Shown here in pieces: positions 31,126 to 41,860 of a stretch of 64,000 bases of DNA. The DNA lies in the NCBI RefSeq assembly GCF_000003815.2, contig NC_049996.1, forward strand, positions 3,553,323 to 3,617,322. Reading direction: 5' to 3'. The position numbers were made by a program, and so were the translations under genes. Below the pieces are notes generated by a model, which saw only the letters and a program-made list of their open reading frames with translations, was not told where the DNA came from and made no database searches. The stretch's first letter is position 1; each line of letters begins with the position of its first letter. The stretch comes from Branchiostoma floridae. Taxonomy: Eukaryota > Chordata > Leptocardii > Amphioxiformes > Branchiostomatidae.

Positions 31126-32725
31126 ATGAAAGTAAGTGGACTGTTGCTGCTCGTTTTGTTTGGATGTCTGTGGTCGGGTTGTTTTTGTCTGTCGGCTAAA
31201 TGTAAAATTAAGCAGCACCAATGGTTGAGTGGGACTTCACTTGACTGTAATCGTCAAAACCTTAAAACGATTCCTGATGACATACCGCCCAACGCTGTAC
31301 GACTTACTGCCAGATCAAATAACATCAGAAACATAACCTACCAGCCACAACTACCGCAATTGGAAATATTGGACCTGGGTATGAACTGCATGGAGTGGTT
31401 TTCCTGGACGTCGTTGCGTGCTCTGCCGGCTTTGCGTCATCTAATTTTAAATAGAAACAAACTATGGCATGTGCAGCTGGACATCGTCATAGAACAGCTG
31501 CCGAAGCTTGAAATCCTTGATGTAAGTTTTAACAAACTTACGTCGTTCTCTCATAACGAACTGGGATGGCCACAAGTGAGCATGGCCTTTATCGCGGGAA
31601 ACCTCTTTCACTGTGACTGTGACCTCTCCTGGCTGATTGACAAGATGGCGTGTTTACAGGCCTGTGAGGGGGAGAGATTTAAAGCGCGCTGTTGGCTGTC
31701 GTGTGCAGCCTTTTTGCTTGTTCCCAACCGGAACCAAACATTCTGTCACAGTCCAAGTCAACTCAACGGGCTGTCTTTATCAGACGTGTCCAAGAAGCTG
31801 ACCGGTTGTGGACCACACCAGCTGACCACAAAAGCTTTTATGACCACTACGGATGAGGCTAAGATTCAATACACTAGCCAGTCACATGCTATGGTAACCA
31901 GCACCTTACGAGGGGCATTCAATAAGTAATCCACCTGACCCACTTCCAGTTGTTTGATCTAAATAAAATTTTGCATGTGTAATGAGTCATATCTCTATGG
32001 GTTATGTTGCAAAAAACAGCTCTGAACTAATTGCGGTTACTGATTTACTGGTGTTTGAACTGAGTCAGGTGTGAAATGGACCAGGTGTGAAATGGAGCAA
32101 GTTGAGTGTCGCGCAGTGATCCGGTTTTTGTATTTGAAAGGACGCACACCAAAGGGGACTTTTGATGAAATGAAAAAAAATTATGGTGATGATGCCCCAT
32201 CATATGGCCTTGTAAAACGCTGGCATCCTGAATTCAAACAAGGCCGGAAGTCTGTGGAAACAGCTCCCAGACCTGGTCGTCCCTCTTCTGCCATTAATGA
32301 GGCATCTGTCGGAGGACCAACCTGGGATGTCCTACAAGAACGGTGTCCAGAGCTACATCAAATGATGGGAGAAATGCAAAACTCTGGGTGGTTCCTATGA
32401 AGAGAAAGACTAATAACTGTGCCAAGTTTCATTAATCTCCTGCTATGGGAAACGGGTCAGGTGGATTACTTATTGAATGCCCCTCGTACATGCAACTGTT
32501 CGTTCTGACACTAAACCTAAACCAACTGGAAATAACAAGGACTTGGCTACAAATACCTGGGATCGTCCTATCGAATCAAGTGGTGACTCCACAACGGCAA
32601 AAGGAATCGCAGCCCCAACAATTGTACTCAGCGCAATGGCAGGGACGATGAGTTGCCTTACCCTGGTGATATTGTGCTATCGTCTGTACAAAAGAAAATT
32701 CTATAACTATGCCCAAGCTGACTAA
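31126..32725 (+). pseudogene. Small LRR membrane receptor, copy A, interrupted by a mariner element
   Basis: The ORF 31126-31929 (267 codons) gives a signal peptide (LLLLVLFGCLWSGCFCLS), LRRNT, about four LRRs (LPQLEILDLGMN, LPALRHLILNRN, LPKLEILDVSFN), an LRRCT (NLFHCDCDLSWLI ... CLQACEG) and a Thr-rich stalk. At TSTL the coding sequence is broken by the element at 31909-32486, which adds RGAFNK and a stop. The rest of the gene (HATVRSDTKPKPT ... membrane span SAMAGTMSCLTLVILCYRLY, stop 32723-32725) follows in the same sense at 32489. As it stands the product would lack its membrane anchor and could be secreted, unless the element is spliced out. The intact paralogue is at 39028-39996. Confidence 0.88.
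31909..32486 (+). mobile_element. Internally deleted mariner element in LRR copy A
   Basis: 578 bp, flanked by TA (31907-31908 and 32487-32488). The ends are inverted: CGAGGGGCATTCAATAAGTA against TACTTATTGAATGCCCCTCG, with about 34 bp of arm. Coding from 32092 reads MEQVECRAVIRFLYLKGRTP, then YGDDAPSYGLVKRWHPEFK and TAPRPGRPSS, the N-terminal DNA-binding part of a mariner transposase. The catalytic DD(34)D part has been deleted, so it cannot move itself. Confidence 0.92.
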
Positions 32726-32849
32726 GGTTGCTTAAGACAATGCAGTAGAAAAAGCGATCAACTAAAGACACTGACTTCAGACCTGAACCTGTAATATTGC
32801 AGAGTCAAAACATTATATATCCCTTTAAACTTCAGCTGTGTACCTTATG

Positions 32850-33250
32850 ATAATGAACGAAGACCTTTATTGTACAGTTTTGCCCAACCGAGCTAAGTAC
32901 AGGTTACAACAAGACAACATATATACATATAAAAGTATCACAAATCTAGTCTAACACAAAAGTTCGGCTTCTTCTCGCTTCTTGGTAATGGTGAAAATGT
33001 AGGACTGTATGGGTTTCGCTATTGTCGGTTTGTCAAAACGCATGAGAAATATAAACTTGTCAGTGCTACTCATGTGTCTAAAATGAGGGAATCTACTTTC
33101 TATATAACTAAATAGAGTATTTCTATCATTGATGACATACATATCGCAATCAACAGTGAAGTACACTTCATCTTCTACCATTTTAGAGGTACAAAATTGG
33201 CAGACTCTTTGTTCTAGAGGAGTGCGGTAACCGTTGTGCCTTCCTGATAA
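32850..33250 (-). pseudogene. LINE ORF2 C-terminal relic
   Basis: The minus strand reads RVCQFCTSKMVEDEVYFTV, DCDMYVINDRNTLFSYIES and a KFIFLMRFDKPTIAK stretch, the Cys/His C-terminal region of CR1-type LINE proteins. The 3' flank at about 32850-32890 (AATAAAGGTCTTCGTTC on the minus strand) fits a LINE tail. The RT domain is absent. Confidence 0.6.
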
Positions 33251-33789
33251 TGTGAATCAAGCGTATGCGGAAAACAGTCCTTACTTGCTGTAGCAGATGC
33301 CTGCTTTAGTTGTAATGTTATATGGAACTAAAGAGGCAACATTTTCGAGAAATAGTTTTCATGTTTAGATACTGTTTGAATTTGTCTCTAATAAGAATAT
33401 CTGGTTTTTAAGTGTTCCTACTTTTAAAGTGTTGCTACATGCACTTGATTTGGTTTTATCAATGTCAGAATTTGAACGTTATTTTAATAAATGTTTGATG
33501 AATAATTGATGATATAGATGTTTAATATTTCTAGAATTAGTTCTGGCTAGAAAACAAACATCAAATCCGCAATTCAGCCAACAGGCTGTGAGAGATATTT
33601 TACCCTAATAAACTATTCATCATCATCATCATCATATTATACTTGCTTTAGACAGTACTTAAAGTATTTTTAGTTTATCTGGATATTCAGCATTGCATTG
33701 GTCATTGCCGACAAAACCGCATTTTCCATTGGGGGAATGTTCAAATTTGTATATTTCCTGGTATCTCCATGACGTATAGTAGAAATTGT

Positions 33790-34199
33790 GAGTCATACAG
33801 TGTATTACAGCACAGTTGAGGTGGTATACCCTTTCCCGATGACGAAGGGCTATTTATCTAAAGATTAGTACTGGGGTATGTTGTTGATTTGGAATTATCA
33901 TTTCTAAATGTTTGAACAGATAAATGCAGTAATGACTATTCGGTTCTCATATATTTGTACATAAACATAAAAAAAGTTTACTGAAAATTCTTGCCCGTGG
34001 GCTAATTGCAGGTAACATAAGAGACTCAAACAGTGTAAAAACAATGTCACAAGTGTCTACTCTAGTCCAAAGCTAGTAAAAGCTAACTCTAGATCCTGGG
34101 TTATTGGGTCCGACTCCTTTTTCGAAGACAGTGGAAGCCGGAAGATCTCACCTTTTCTATTATGTGTTGGTTTTGTGATGTCAGAAGGAGAACTGCTTT
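33790..34199. other. Spacer of the inverted duplication, no gene seen
   Basis: AT-rich sequence between copy A and the 2.3 kb repeat. A CCCGTGGGCTAATTGCAGG phrase near 33995 resembles LINE tails. A (CAT)n tract lies at 33617-33635. Confidence 0.35.
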
Positions 34200-34260
34200 A
34201 TTATTTTCACTCCGCGTACCGTAGGTACGCTTCGAGTGAAAATATTTTCATACGGTTTCT

Positions 34261-34291
<31 letters not shown>

Positions 34292-36510
34292 CCCGTCGCG
34301 ACCTTTAAAGTGATTCCTCTCCGTCGTTCCTGGACCAAATGGCCTGAAATTTGGCACAAGGGTACAGTGGGCAAATACCCAGACCCGTTTTTCTCATTTT
34401 TTTGATAGATACCTTTACAATGATTTTAGGGATGTTTTAAGGTCATTTTCTGGCCCGGCTGTATATTCATGTCTCCCGTGCCCAGGTATTACGTCCAGAT
34501 GACTTGAAAGTTGGTATGATACTGCGTGAGATACTTATTAATAGGACCCCGGTATTATTTTTGGCCAAACGTCACTTCAAAATCATTTAAAAGCCAATTT
34601 GGCGGGGTATCTACGCATATTTTCACCGAGCTCGCGTTTCGCGCGTGTAACCATATATGGTCACGTTTGCACGTGCGTCCGTTGCACCATATATGGTTAT
34701 GGACGTTTCCGCGCGTGACGTAAGCTGTTTACCTGCAGCTATGCATTGTGGCTAATTGAATTTAGAAGGGAACCAATATGCGCCCGACACTTAGCGGAAG
34801 CGATGACCTGATTGGTCAGCTCGGGTACAGCCAATGAGGAAGGGTTTTTCAACTTAGCGGGAGTACATATATGTCGCCGGGAAGAAGTCCGTTAAAAGTA
34901 AGTGAAAAATTGTACTGTTTATCTTAAAATTGACAACAATACACAAATGCAGTAACAAGTTTGGGTAACTTGTCGTCGTTATTGTGCAGTTTTTGTTTGA
35001 TTTACCCACGTTTAGAGTGTCTGGATAAGCGATACCGTAGCGTCAGAATGCCGCGGTAAGTGGGAGCGCATGCATGGAATATTGTTGCGCTTTGCAGTGA
35101 CTGATGAGACAGTACTAGTATTGTATCATCAAGCTTTATTGACACGACAAAAAGTACAGTCAATTTTGTATGGCCAACTTTAAACTGCAACGAAAAAAAG
35201 AAAGAATACAGAGTATATCTTACAATTCTACTAATTAAACATTATGATATGATTCTACTAATAATCGGTGAAAAGTGTACAGTAGTTCTCTTCCATAGTA
35301 ACGTTATATGATAGTACAGATTTTCAAGGGCAAATCTACTAGTACAAACGTTACACTATTTTGTGAATTGTCCATTCAGGTTGGTTGTACAAGAATATAT
35401 GTAATCAGGTGTGGCTTTTTTCTAATCAACAAACAAAAAGGATCTTCCTTTTACTCTGGGTGGCAGTACATGAAATTACACAAAGGAAATACTAATTATT
35501 GTATTCTATTCTATTTTCTACTGGAGGAAGAGGATACACCACCAGGACTGTTGTACAGACAGGTGGGGTTGTGCCTTGATAGAGGGTGTCAATTTGACAG
35601 TGCTAAATTCATTATTGGTCGGGTGCTCGAACTCAACTAATTCCACAAAGTCTGGCCTGTCAGAGAACACAATAGTCAACTGGCTACAAAGGTGGCATCA
35701 ACAGACACCAAGGAGAGGATAGCAAAGTCACGTACAAGAAGTGTTACTGTGACAGAAACACCAGCTTTATGTTTGATTAGGCTATTTGGGACAATATTGT
35801 AACTATTAAACTAAGTGACAATTAGAGATATTATTATACCAACCATGAGTTCAAACATTGTATTTCATGACAGACATGAATACGTTTTTATGACTTTTCA
35901 GACACCACGTCATGGTATATGCTGTGTAATTTAGTAATGCACTGTAGTACAAACAGTTAATCAGAATAATTAGATAATCATAAACTGATTAGTTTATGTG
36001 GAAAATAAATGGGACGTTAAGTTTATAACAGACGTATAATAACTGCAATTGCTGCATCCTTTTTTCAGACAAAAGGCATGCAAAACATTTAGATATGCAA
36101 AACAGACTCCGTGCAAACATACAGTCGCTAATTAGCTTTGTTCATCAATATAATGTATTAGCTGATTAACTCTTAGTATAAAAACAGAATGCGATCCTTT
36201 TTGTCTGAATACAATGTGCATACATCTATATGTATTTGTAATGATAATGTAATTGCAGTGCAGCCATGATATCCAATTGGATTTTTTTTTAAATTGCACT
36301 TCGCTTAAAACGGCTAATAAGCATATCTTGGTAAAGAGTTAAAAGTGTAGTGCAGTTTGGTGATGTCTGCTTGTATGAAGATTAGTTATGCTTGTGACAA
36401 CCTTGAATAAGTGCAGTAATTGCCCTTGCCTTGTGTAAATAAGCAGGAAAACTTTAATCATAACCACGCTATTGTCTGCTGTGGGTACGTAATACCAACG
36501 TTTAGGGTCG
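34200..36510 (+). mobile_element. 2.3 kb dispersed repeat, right copy (inverted partner at 1-2308)
   Basis: Second copy of the repeat at 1-2308, in opposite orientation. It begins with the palindrome at about 34200-34240 followed by a longer (TTTC)n tract (34258-34290) and ends near 36510 at a GTACGTAATACCAACGTTTAG stretch. It contains a 110-codon ORF at 35308-35640 that is unbroken here but frameshifted in the left copy. I do not recognise its product. Just downstream, in another frame near 35651-35700, the reading SGLSENTIVNWLQRW looks like the helix-turn-helix of Merlin/ISXO2-type transposases, which is only a weak hint. Two ATATATGGT-type palindromes lie at 34649-34694. The element sits in the spacer between the two small LRR genes. 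Confidence 0.8.
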
Positions 36511-37430
36511 CATAACGTGTTGCATCAGTAGAAAATTTCCGTTTGTGACATTATTTTTTTTTTCTTGAAGTAAAACGGTGCTTGCTTTGTTAATGTGTGA
36601 AACATTAGCATGCTGTGTGCGTGTTGTAATAAAGAAATAAAAGTTTGATTACCGTACAGTACTCACATTGGATTTTTCAAGTTCAATTTTGGAAAAGTCC
36701 ATTTTTGCATAAAGGGGAGAGCGGAGTGAAAATAGCTGAATTTGCTCCTAAGCAAATACCGGCCTTTCTAGTTTTTGTCAGTGAATGTGAGAAAGTTTGG
36801 GTGGAATTTGGTGGCCTCTTTAAACAGCTCTTTTCTTTCGTGATCGTAGAAAGAGCAGTTTGACATGAAATGTGTTTCGTCTTCCACCACGTTTGACATG
36901 CACTGAAACGTTTAGGGTGCTTGGTTTCTACATTAGCTTATCAGAAACTACAAACCAGTTCGATTACTATTTCTGAGCCGTGCTTATTCAACTTATACAA
37001 TGCTTATCATAATAACATATAATACAAGGTGCCTCAATATGATAACAGCAGGATTGCAGTTACAGGTGTAGGGATAAGATATGTCTATTACCAGGTCCAA
37101 TTGCATTTCAGAAGAAGCGAGTCTAAATGATACAGAGGGAGTTAGTCTAACCAACTAGTAGGAAATCCAACAGATGGGCTAGCTCTCAAGCGTCCTTACC
37201 TCAGTCCCGTGGATACCGACTGATCAATATCGTCATACAATCTCTAAGGTCAACTAACATAACAAAAGCTTGTCTAACTTTTATTAGGTCACACTGACTT
37301 AATTTTATATGAATGACATCCTCTTGAGACCACAAAAGTATGCAGAAGGACGAACAGAAAAAAATTCCAGTAAAAGAATTCTGCCTTTATACTTTTTACA
37401 ACTACCATCAATTCATGAACACTGACAATA
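36511..37430. other. Spacer of the inverted duplication, no gene seen
   Basis: A 72-codon ORF at 36645-36863 has no recognisable motif and is probably chance. Nothing else is supported before the repeat block at 37440. Confidence 0.35.
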
Positions 37431-37439
37431 TTTGCAAAG

Positions 37440-38470
37440 AAAAATATGCATAGACACGTAAGCAGAAGAACAGACAATGTGGTTTTCTCTCCCTTCCACG
37501 TGAACTTTACTTACGCATCCACCTCAACACTAATCTAGGTAGAAGTCTGAAAAGATGACATTTTTACAGATGGGTTCTCTGATTGCAGTACGTGACGGTG
37601 TCTAGTGACGTCTGTTTTGTAACCAGTCTACAGCTTAGAATATGAAAAGACCTAGGTAAGAGTTTAGATCCATGGGAACTTTATTTACGCCTCCACTTCA
37701 AGACCAATCTGGGTACAAGTATGAAAACAAGACGTTTTACAGATGAGTTCTGTGATTACAGTACGTGTTGGTGTCTAGTGACGTCTGTTTTGTAACGCCA
37801 CACTGACTTATTTCTATGCATGACATTCGCGCGTGCATTAGTTTTAGCCTGTTCTAAAAATCAGTGGCCACATGTGACTCAATAGCATCCCTGGTCAATC
37901 AGAAATTTATGCTTACCAGAGGATCTGTTTTCTATGGCAAGGTAGCACGTGGTCAGGGCATGAGGCCACAGCACCTTTGTTTCCCTCTTTAAACAAGAAT
38001 GGCAATAAAAACAATATTTCTATGACGATGATTGTATCTTACAGTCTTGCTAGAAGTGAACATAAGAGAAAACAAGCAAGCGAAAAAATTGGACTGAATG
38101 TTTAGTCTTGTGGTTTTAGTTACATTTTTTGCTGGACGTTTTTTCTGTTCGCCCTCCCGCATTAGTTTTATGGTCTCCAGAGGATGTCATCCATAAAATA
38201 AAGGCAGTATGGCCTAATAAAAATAAGATGCATGTCTATGTACAAACTTATGTTTATATGATGTACAATTATATGAGAACGAAATAGTTATCACTTCATT
38301 TATCTTTTCAATGTAGCATAATCAATTTATGATAGATGTCTCTATACAATCTTATGTTTATGTACAATTATATGAGAACGAAATAGTCATCACTACATTC
38401 ATCTTTTCAAACATCTAGAAATGATAATTGTCAATGAACTACATACACCAGTGCTAATCTTCAGATAGAT
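37440..38470. repeat. Tandem copies of the GAAGTCTGAAAACAAGACG repeat family
   Basis: Two direct copies (about 37450-37640 and 37670-37810) share CAGATGRGTTCTSTGATT and GTGTCTAGTGACGTCTGTTTT. They belong to the family at 27853-28582 and 40560-40760. 37840-38000 is the inverse of 28310-28450. Two near-identical ~65-bp direct repeats (CAATTATATGAGAACGAAAT) lie at 38264 and 38356. Confidence 0.6.
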
Positions 38471-38784
38471 AGTACTTTCTACAGGTAATATATAGATTTG
38501 AACATTCCTCCAATGGAAAATGCTGTTTTGTTTGGAATGTCCAATGCAATGTTAGTATCCAAATAAACTAATAAAATACTTGAAGTACTGTCTAATGCAA
38601 GTATAATACAGTGTTTAAACATTGATACTATACTTTGTTTTCTAAAAAATGTTGCCCTTCTAGTTCCATACAACATTGCAACTAAAGTAGACCTCTGCTA
38701 CAGCATGTAAGCACTGTTTTGATTTTGCAATGTTACAGGTTCAGTTTTGAGCTGAGTGTCTTTAGTCAATCTCCTTTTCTACTA

Positions 38785-39013
38785 CACTTCTTGCGTCACG
38801 CTTGCGTCATTGCGGGGTTCGAAAGATACTCAACGAATTTCGTAGATTCAGAGATAAAGAACGAATTTTCTTACTTTTTGACGTGTGTATTTTGTCGTCT
38901 TCCAAGTCATACTTTTACGTGTTACGCAAATTATTAAAAAAATCGGATAAAATATAAAAAAACAGTAGCGCAGTGAACGAACCCCGCAGTAACGCAAACT
39001 TGACGCAAGTGCG
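38785..39013. mobile_element. MITE at the 3' end of LRR copy B
   Basis: ACTTCTTGCGTCACGCTTGC ... TTGCGGGGTTCG at about 38786-38821 is mirrored by CGAACCCCGCAGTAACGCAA ... TTGACGCAAGTGCG at about 38978-39013. It ends 15 bp from the LRR stop codon and so may lie in the 3' UTR. Confidence 0.75.
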
Positions 39014-39027
39014 TTGAGAGTGCAAGT

Positions 39028-39996
39028 TTAGTCAGCTTGGATATACATGTAGCATTTTATTTTGTACAGACGATAGCACAATATCACAATAGTAAGGCAA
39101 CTCATAGTACCCGCCATTGCACTGACTACAATGTTTTGGGCTGCGATTCCTTTTGCTGTTGTGGTGTTATTTTTAGTTGGTTTAGGTTTAGTGTCAGAAC
39201 GAGCAGTTGCATTCAAGGTGCTGGTTACCATAGCCTGTGTCTGGCTAGTGGACTGAATCTTAGCCTCCTTTGTAGTGGTCATAGCAGCTTTTGTGGTCAG
39301 CTGGTGTGGTCCACGACCGGTCAGTTTGTTGGACACGTCTGATAAAGACAGCCCGTTCAGTTGACTTGGACTGTGACAGAAAGTACGATTCCGGTTGGGA
39401 AAAAGAAAATAGGCTGCGCAAGACTGCCAACAGCGCGCTTTAAATATCTCCCCCTCACAGGCTTGTAAACACGCCATCTTGTCAATCAGCCAGGAGAGGT
39501 CACAGTCACAGTGAAAGGGGTTTCCCGCGATCAAGGCCATGCTCACTTGTGGCCATCCCAGTTCGTACTGAGAGAACGACGTAAGTTTGTTAAATCTTAC
39601 ATCAAGGATTTCAAGCTTCGGCAGCTGTTCTATGACGATGTCCAGCTGCACATGCCATAGTTTGTTTCTATTTAAAACTAGATGACGCAAAGCCGGCAGA
39701 GCACGCAACGACGTCCAGGAAAACCACTCCATGTAGTTCCAACTAAGGTCCAAAGTTTCCAATAGCGGTAGTTGTGGCAGGTGAGTTACGTTTCTGATGT
39801 TATTGTACCTGGCAGTAAGTCTTACAACGTTGGACGGTATGTCATCAGGAATCGTTTTAAGGTTTCGGAGATCACAATCAAGTGAATTCCCATTCAACAA
39901 TTGGTGCTGTTGTATTTTACATTTAGCCGACAGACAAAAACAACTCGACCACAGACATCCAAACAAAACGAGCAGCAACAGACCACTTACTTTCAT
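39028..39996 (-). CDS. Small LRR single-pass membrane receptor, copy B (intact, 322 aa)
   Basis: Single-exon ORF. The signal peptide is at about 1-22 (LLLLVLFGCLWSSCFCLS). An LRRNT-like Cys pair and IPDDIPSNVVRL follow. About four LRRs then read LPLLETLDLSWN, LPALRHLVLNRN and LPKLEILDVRFN. The LRRCT is NPFHCDCDLSWLI with cysteines to HSPSQLNG. A Thr-rich stalk precedes one membrane span (about 288-310, VVSAMAGTMSCLTIVILCY) and a tail of about a dozen residues. Roughly nine residues in ten match copy A. The short tail has no signalling motif, so it may act as a co-receptor, decoy or adhesion molecule; that is inference. The start ATG directly follows AAAT, the untouched version of the site where the SINE entered copy A. 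Confidence 0.9.
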   Translation of the reverse strand: MKVSGLLLLVLFGCLWSSCFCLSAKCKIQQHQLLNGNSLDCDLRNLKTIPDDIPSNVVRLTARYNNIRNVTHLPQLPLLETLDLSWNYMEWFSWTSLRALPALRHLVLNRNKLWHVQLDIVIEQLPKLEILDVRFNKLTSFSQYELGWPQVSMALIAGNPFHCDCDLSWLIDKMACLQACEGEIFKARCWQSCAAYFLFPNRNRTFCHSPSQLNGLSLSDVSNKLTGRGPHQLTTKAAMTTTKEAKIQSTSQTQAMVTSTLNATARSDTKPKPTKNNTTTAKGIAAQNIVVSAMAGTMSCLTIVILCYRLYKIKCYMYIQAD

Positions 39997-40799
39997 ATTT
40001 AACAGGTGGTCGTCCGTCTCTGTCAGTTTCTATGACTTCGTTTCAAATAGAAACTAAAATAAACCCTTTAAAGTTTGCCTGTTGTCGTTTTAGACTGGTT
40101 CGGAACAGCGCCCTACAACAGTAGGTGCTGCGGTGAAATTAAACGGCTTCTGTCTGTTGCAGCAATCTTGGTGACATGTCGATGAATATGCATACCGTTA
40201 TGACGTTTCGTTATGTAACATATTGTTTTTGTTGGTGTGGTCTTCTTCTTTTTCTTACTTCTTTCTTCATTCTTCTGTCATTTTTGGCGACGCCTCAGGG
40301 TTGAGCCTATTTTTCTTTCAGTAATTTCCCTTTTACGAATTTTGCTTTCGCAAACCTGTAATTGCTCATCTTTGCTGTACCGGATAAAATTTGGTTCACT
40401 CTCTTGCTATAACAGCTAATATTTTGTTTATATTTGCTATACCAACTAATATTTTGCATTTGATGTAACAGCTAATATAGTAATGTCACTGGCAGTTCTA
40501 ATTATAAGCTCTGATTGGTTCATGAGAGTAGAAGAAGAAAGAAGATGAACACACTACAAAAACAACATGTTTTCCCTTCGGAAAAAAATATACATAGCCA
40601 TAAGTAGAAGAACAGACAATGTGATTTGACTTACGCCCCCACAACAAGACCAATCTAAGTAGAAGCCTGAAAACATGAGTTTTACAGATGAGTTTTCTGA
40701 TTACAGTACGTGATGGTATTTTTTGACGTCTGTTTTGTAACCAGTCTACAAATTAGAATATGAAAAGACCTAGGTAAGATATCATCGAATGTCATGAAC

Positions 40800-41850
40800 A
40801 TTTCTGCATTTACAGTATACACCTGGTCAGAATAGACTCGGGTGTATGGTTGCTACTGTAAATGTAGAAATTTTCGCATTGGTTTTATGTCCACATCCTC
40901 TGGCAACTTCTACGGCATTGCTATTCGTTTTCCGATATGTTGTTTCAACCTACAACCATCATTGGAAAACAGAGATCACACACCACCAGAAATTATTCAC
41001 ATTTCACTTTTGATAATACAAAAAGGAGACATAGACGACCAGAATTTCAGAAACAATAATAAACATGCAGGACACACGGGTATAAGTTTTATGTGTTTGA
41101 CTTACAGAAGTATTTTACATATGGGCGATCACAAACAACACAGCCTTTCAATGCACAATCAGACTACACTCCTTTTTTGCCTTGGGGTATTTTAGCATGT
41201 AGTTGTACGAAAACAAGCAAAAAAACATAAATAAGTGAGTGAGTATCTATACTGGGTCGCGCTAGCTTGAGACAAATTTTTGTGGTATCAAACTTTGCGA
41301 ATTTTTCGCCAGTTTTCCCTTCCCGTCACACTGACGTCTGACACACGGGTAAAATACGTGACCTCTAAAAACAAAATGGCCGCCCCCGGAATATCACATT
41401 CCTCAGTTTCGGCACCAAAATTAGATACAAGATAATTCTATTGGAAATATGGTAGTTTTACCGCTGAACTACAAACCTATGTACAATGATTTGCGAGGAC
41501 CCTTTCGCAAACAATCGCAAACAGACTTTCAATACCACAACAAATGTATTTGGGAAGCAATGTCTAATACATTTTACTCTTTTATCATGAGCAAGAGCTA
41601 TTACACAAAGGTTATGGAATATAATGTGATATGGAATACAAGTTACGAATAAGAATTACAGTAGAGAAAATACTGAAAGTTTCAAGTTATGGATTAATTT
41701 CAGTACATAGATTTCGTGAAAAATATAAGTCATACATGTGCTACCATCAGACGAAAATGCCTATATTTTTGGCGACGCTCCAAGGACGGAGGCATTTTTG
41801 AAACTAGTGTTGGACCACGATTTTTTAGAACCGAAAACACGACATTTTCT
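40800..41850. other. Intergenic, no gene seen
   Basis: TTTTTGGCGACG words occur at 40284 and 41767 and also at 5350, followed in two cases by CTCA...GAGCC, so a small dispersed repeat is likely. 41330-41420 is weakly similar to 45600-45680. Short ORFs lack motifs. Confidence 0.4.
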
Positions 41851-41860
41851 TCCTTATGCC

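Larger units (their letters stand above)
28300..33780 (+). repeat. Inverted segmental duplication, copy A (small LRR gene plus flanks)
   Basis: Matched blocks, in reverse order and strand, link this region to 38470-40760. Examples are 28500-28680 with 40560-40740, 28900-29077 with 40060-40230, the LRR coding region with 39028-39996, and 33280-33780 with 38470-38705. Copy A is longer because it took up a ~1.5 kb insert, a SINE and a mariner element. Confidence 0.8.
38470..40760 (-). repeat. Inverted segmental duplication, copy B
   Basis: Mirror of 28300-33780. It lacks the 1.5 kb insert, SINE and mariner element of copy A, so it approximates the pre-insertion state. It carries its own extra MITE at 38785-39013. 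Confidence 0.8.

Noticed and set aside
1-36510. The two 2.3 kb repeats as LTRs or TIRs of one giant element
   Set aside because: They are inverted, so not LTRs. The sequence between them is ordinary genes and unrelated repeats, and the same end module occurs in a third place (46-47 kb). Independent insertions are more likely.
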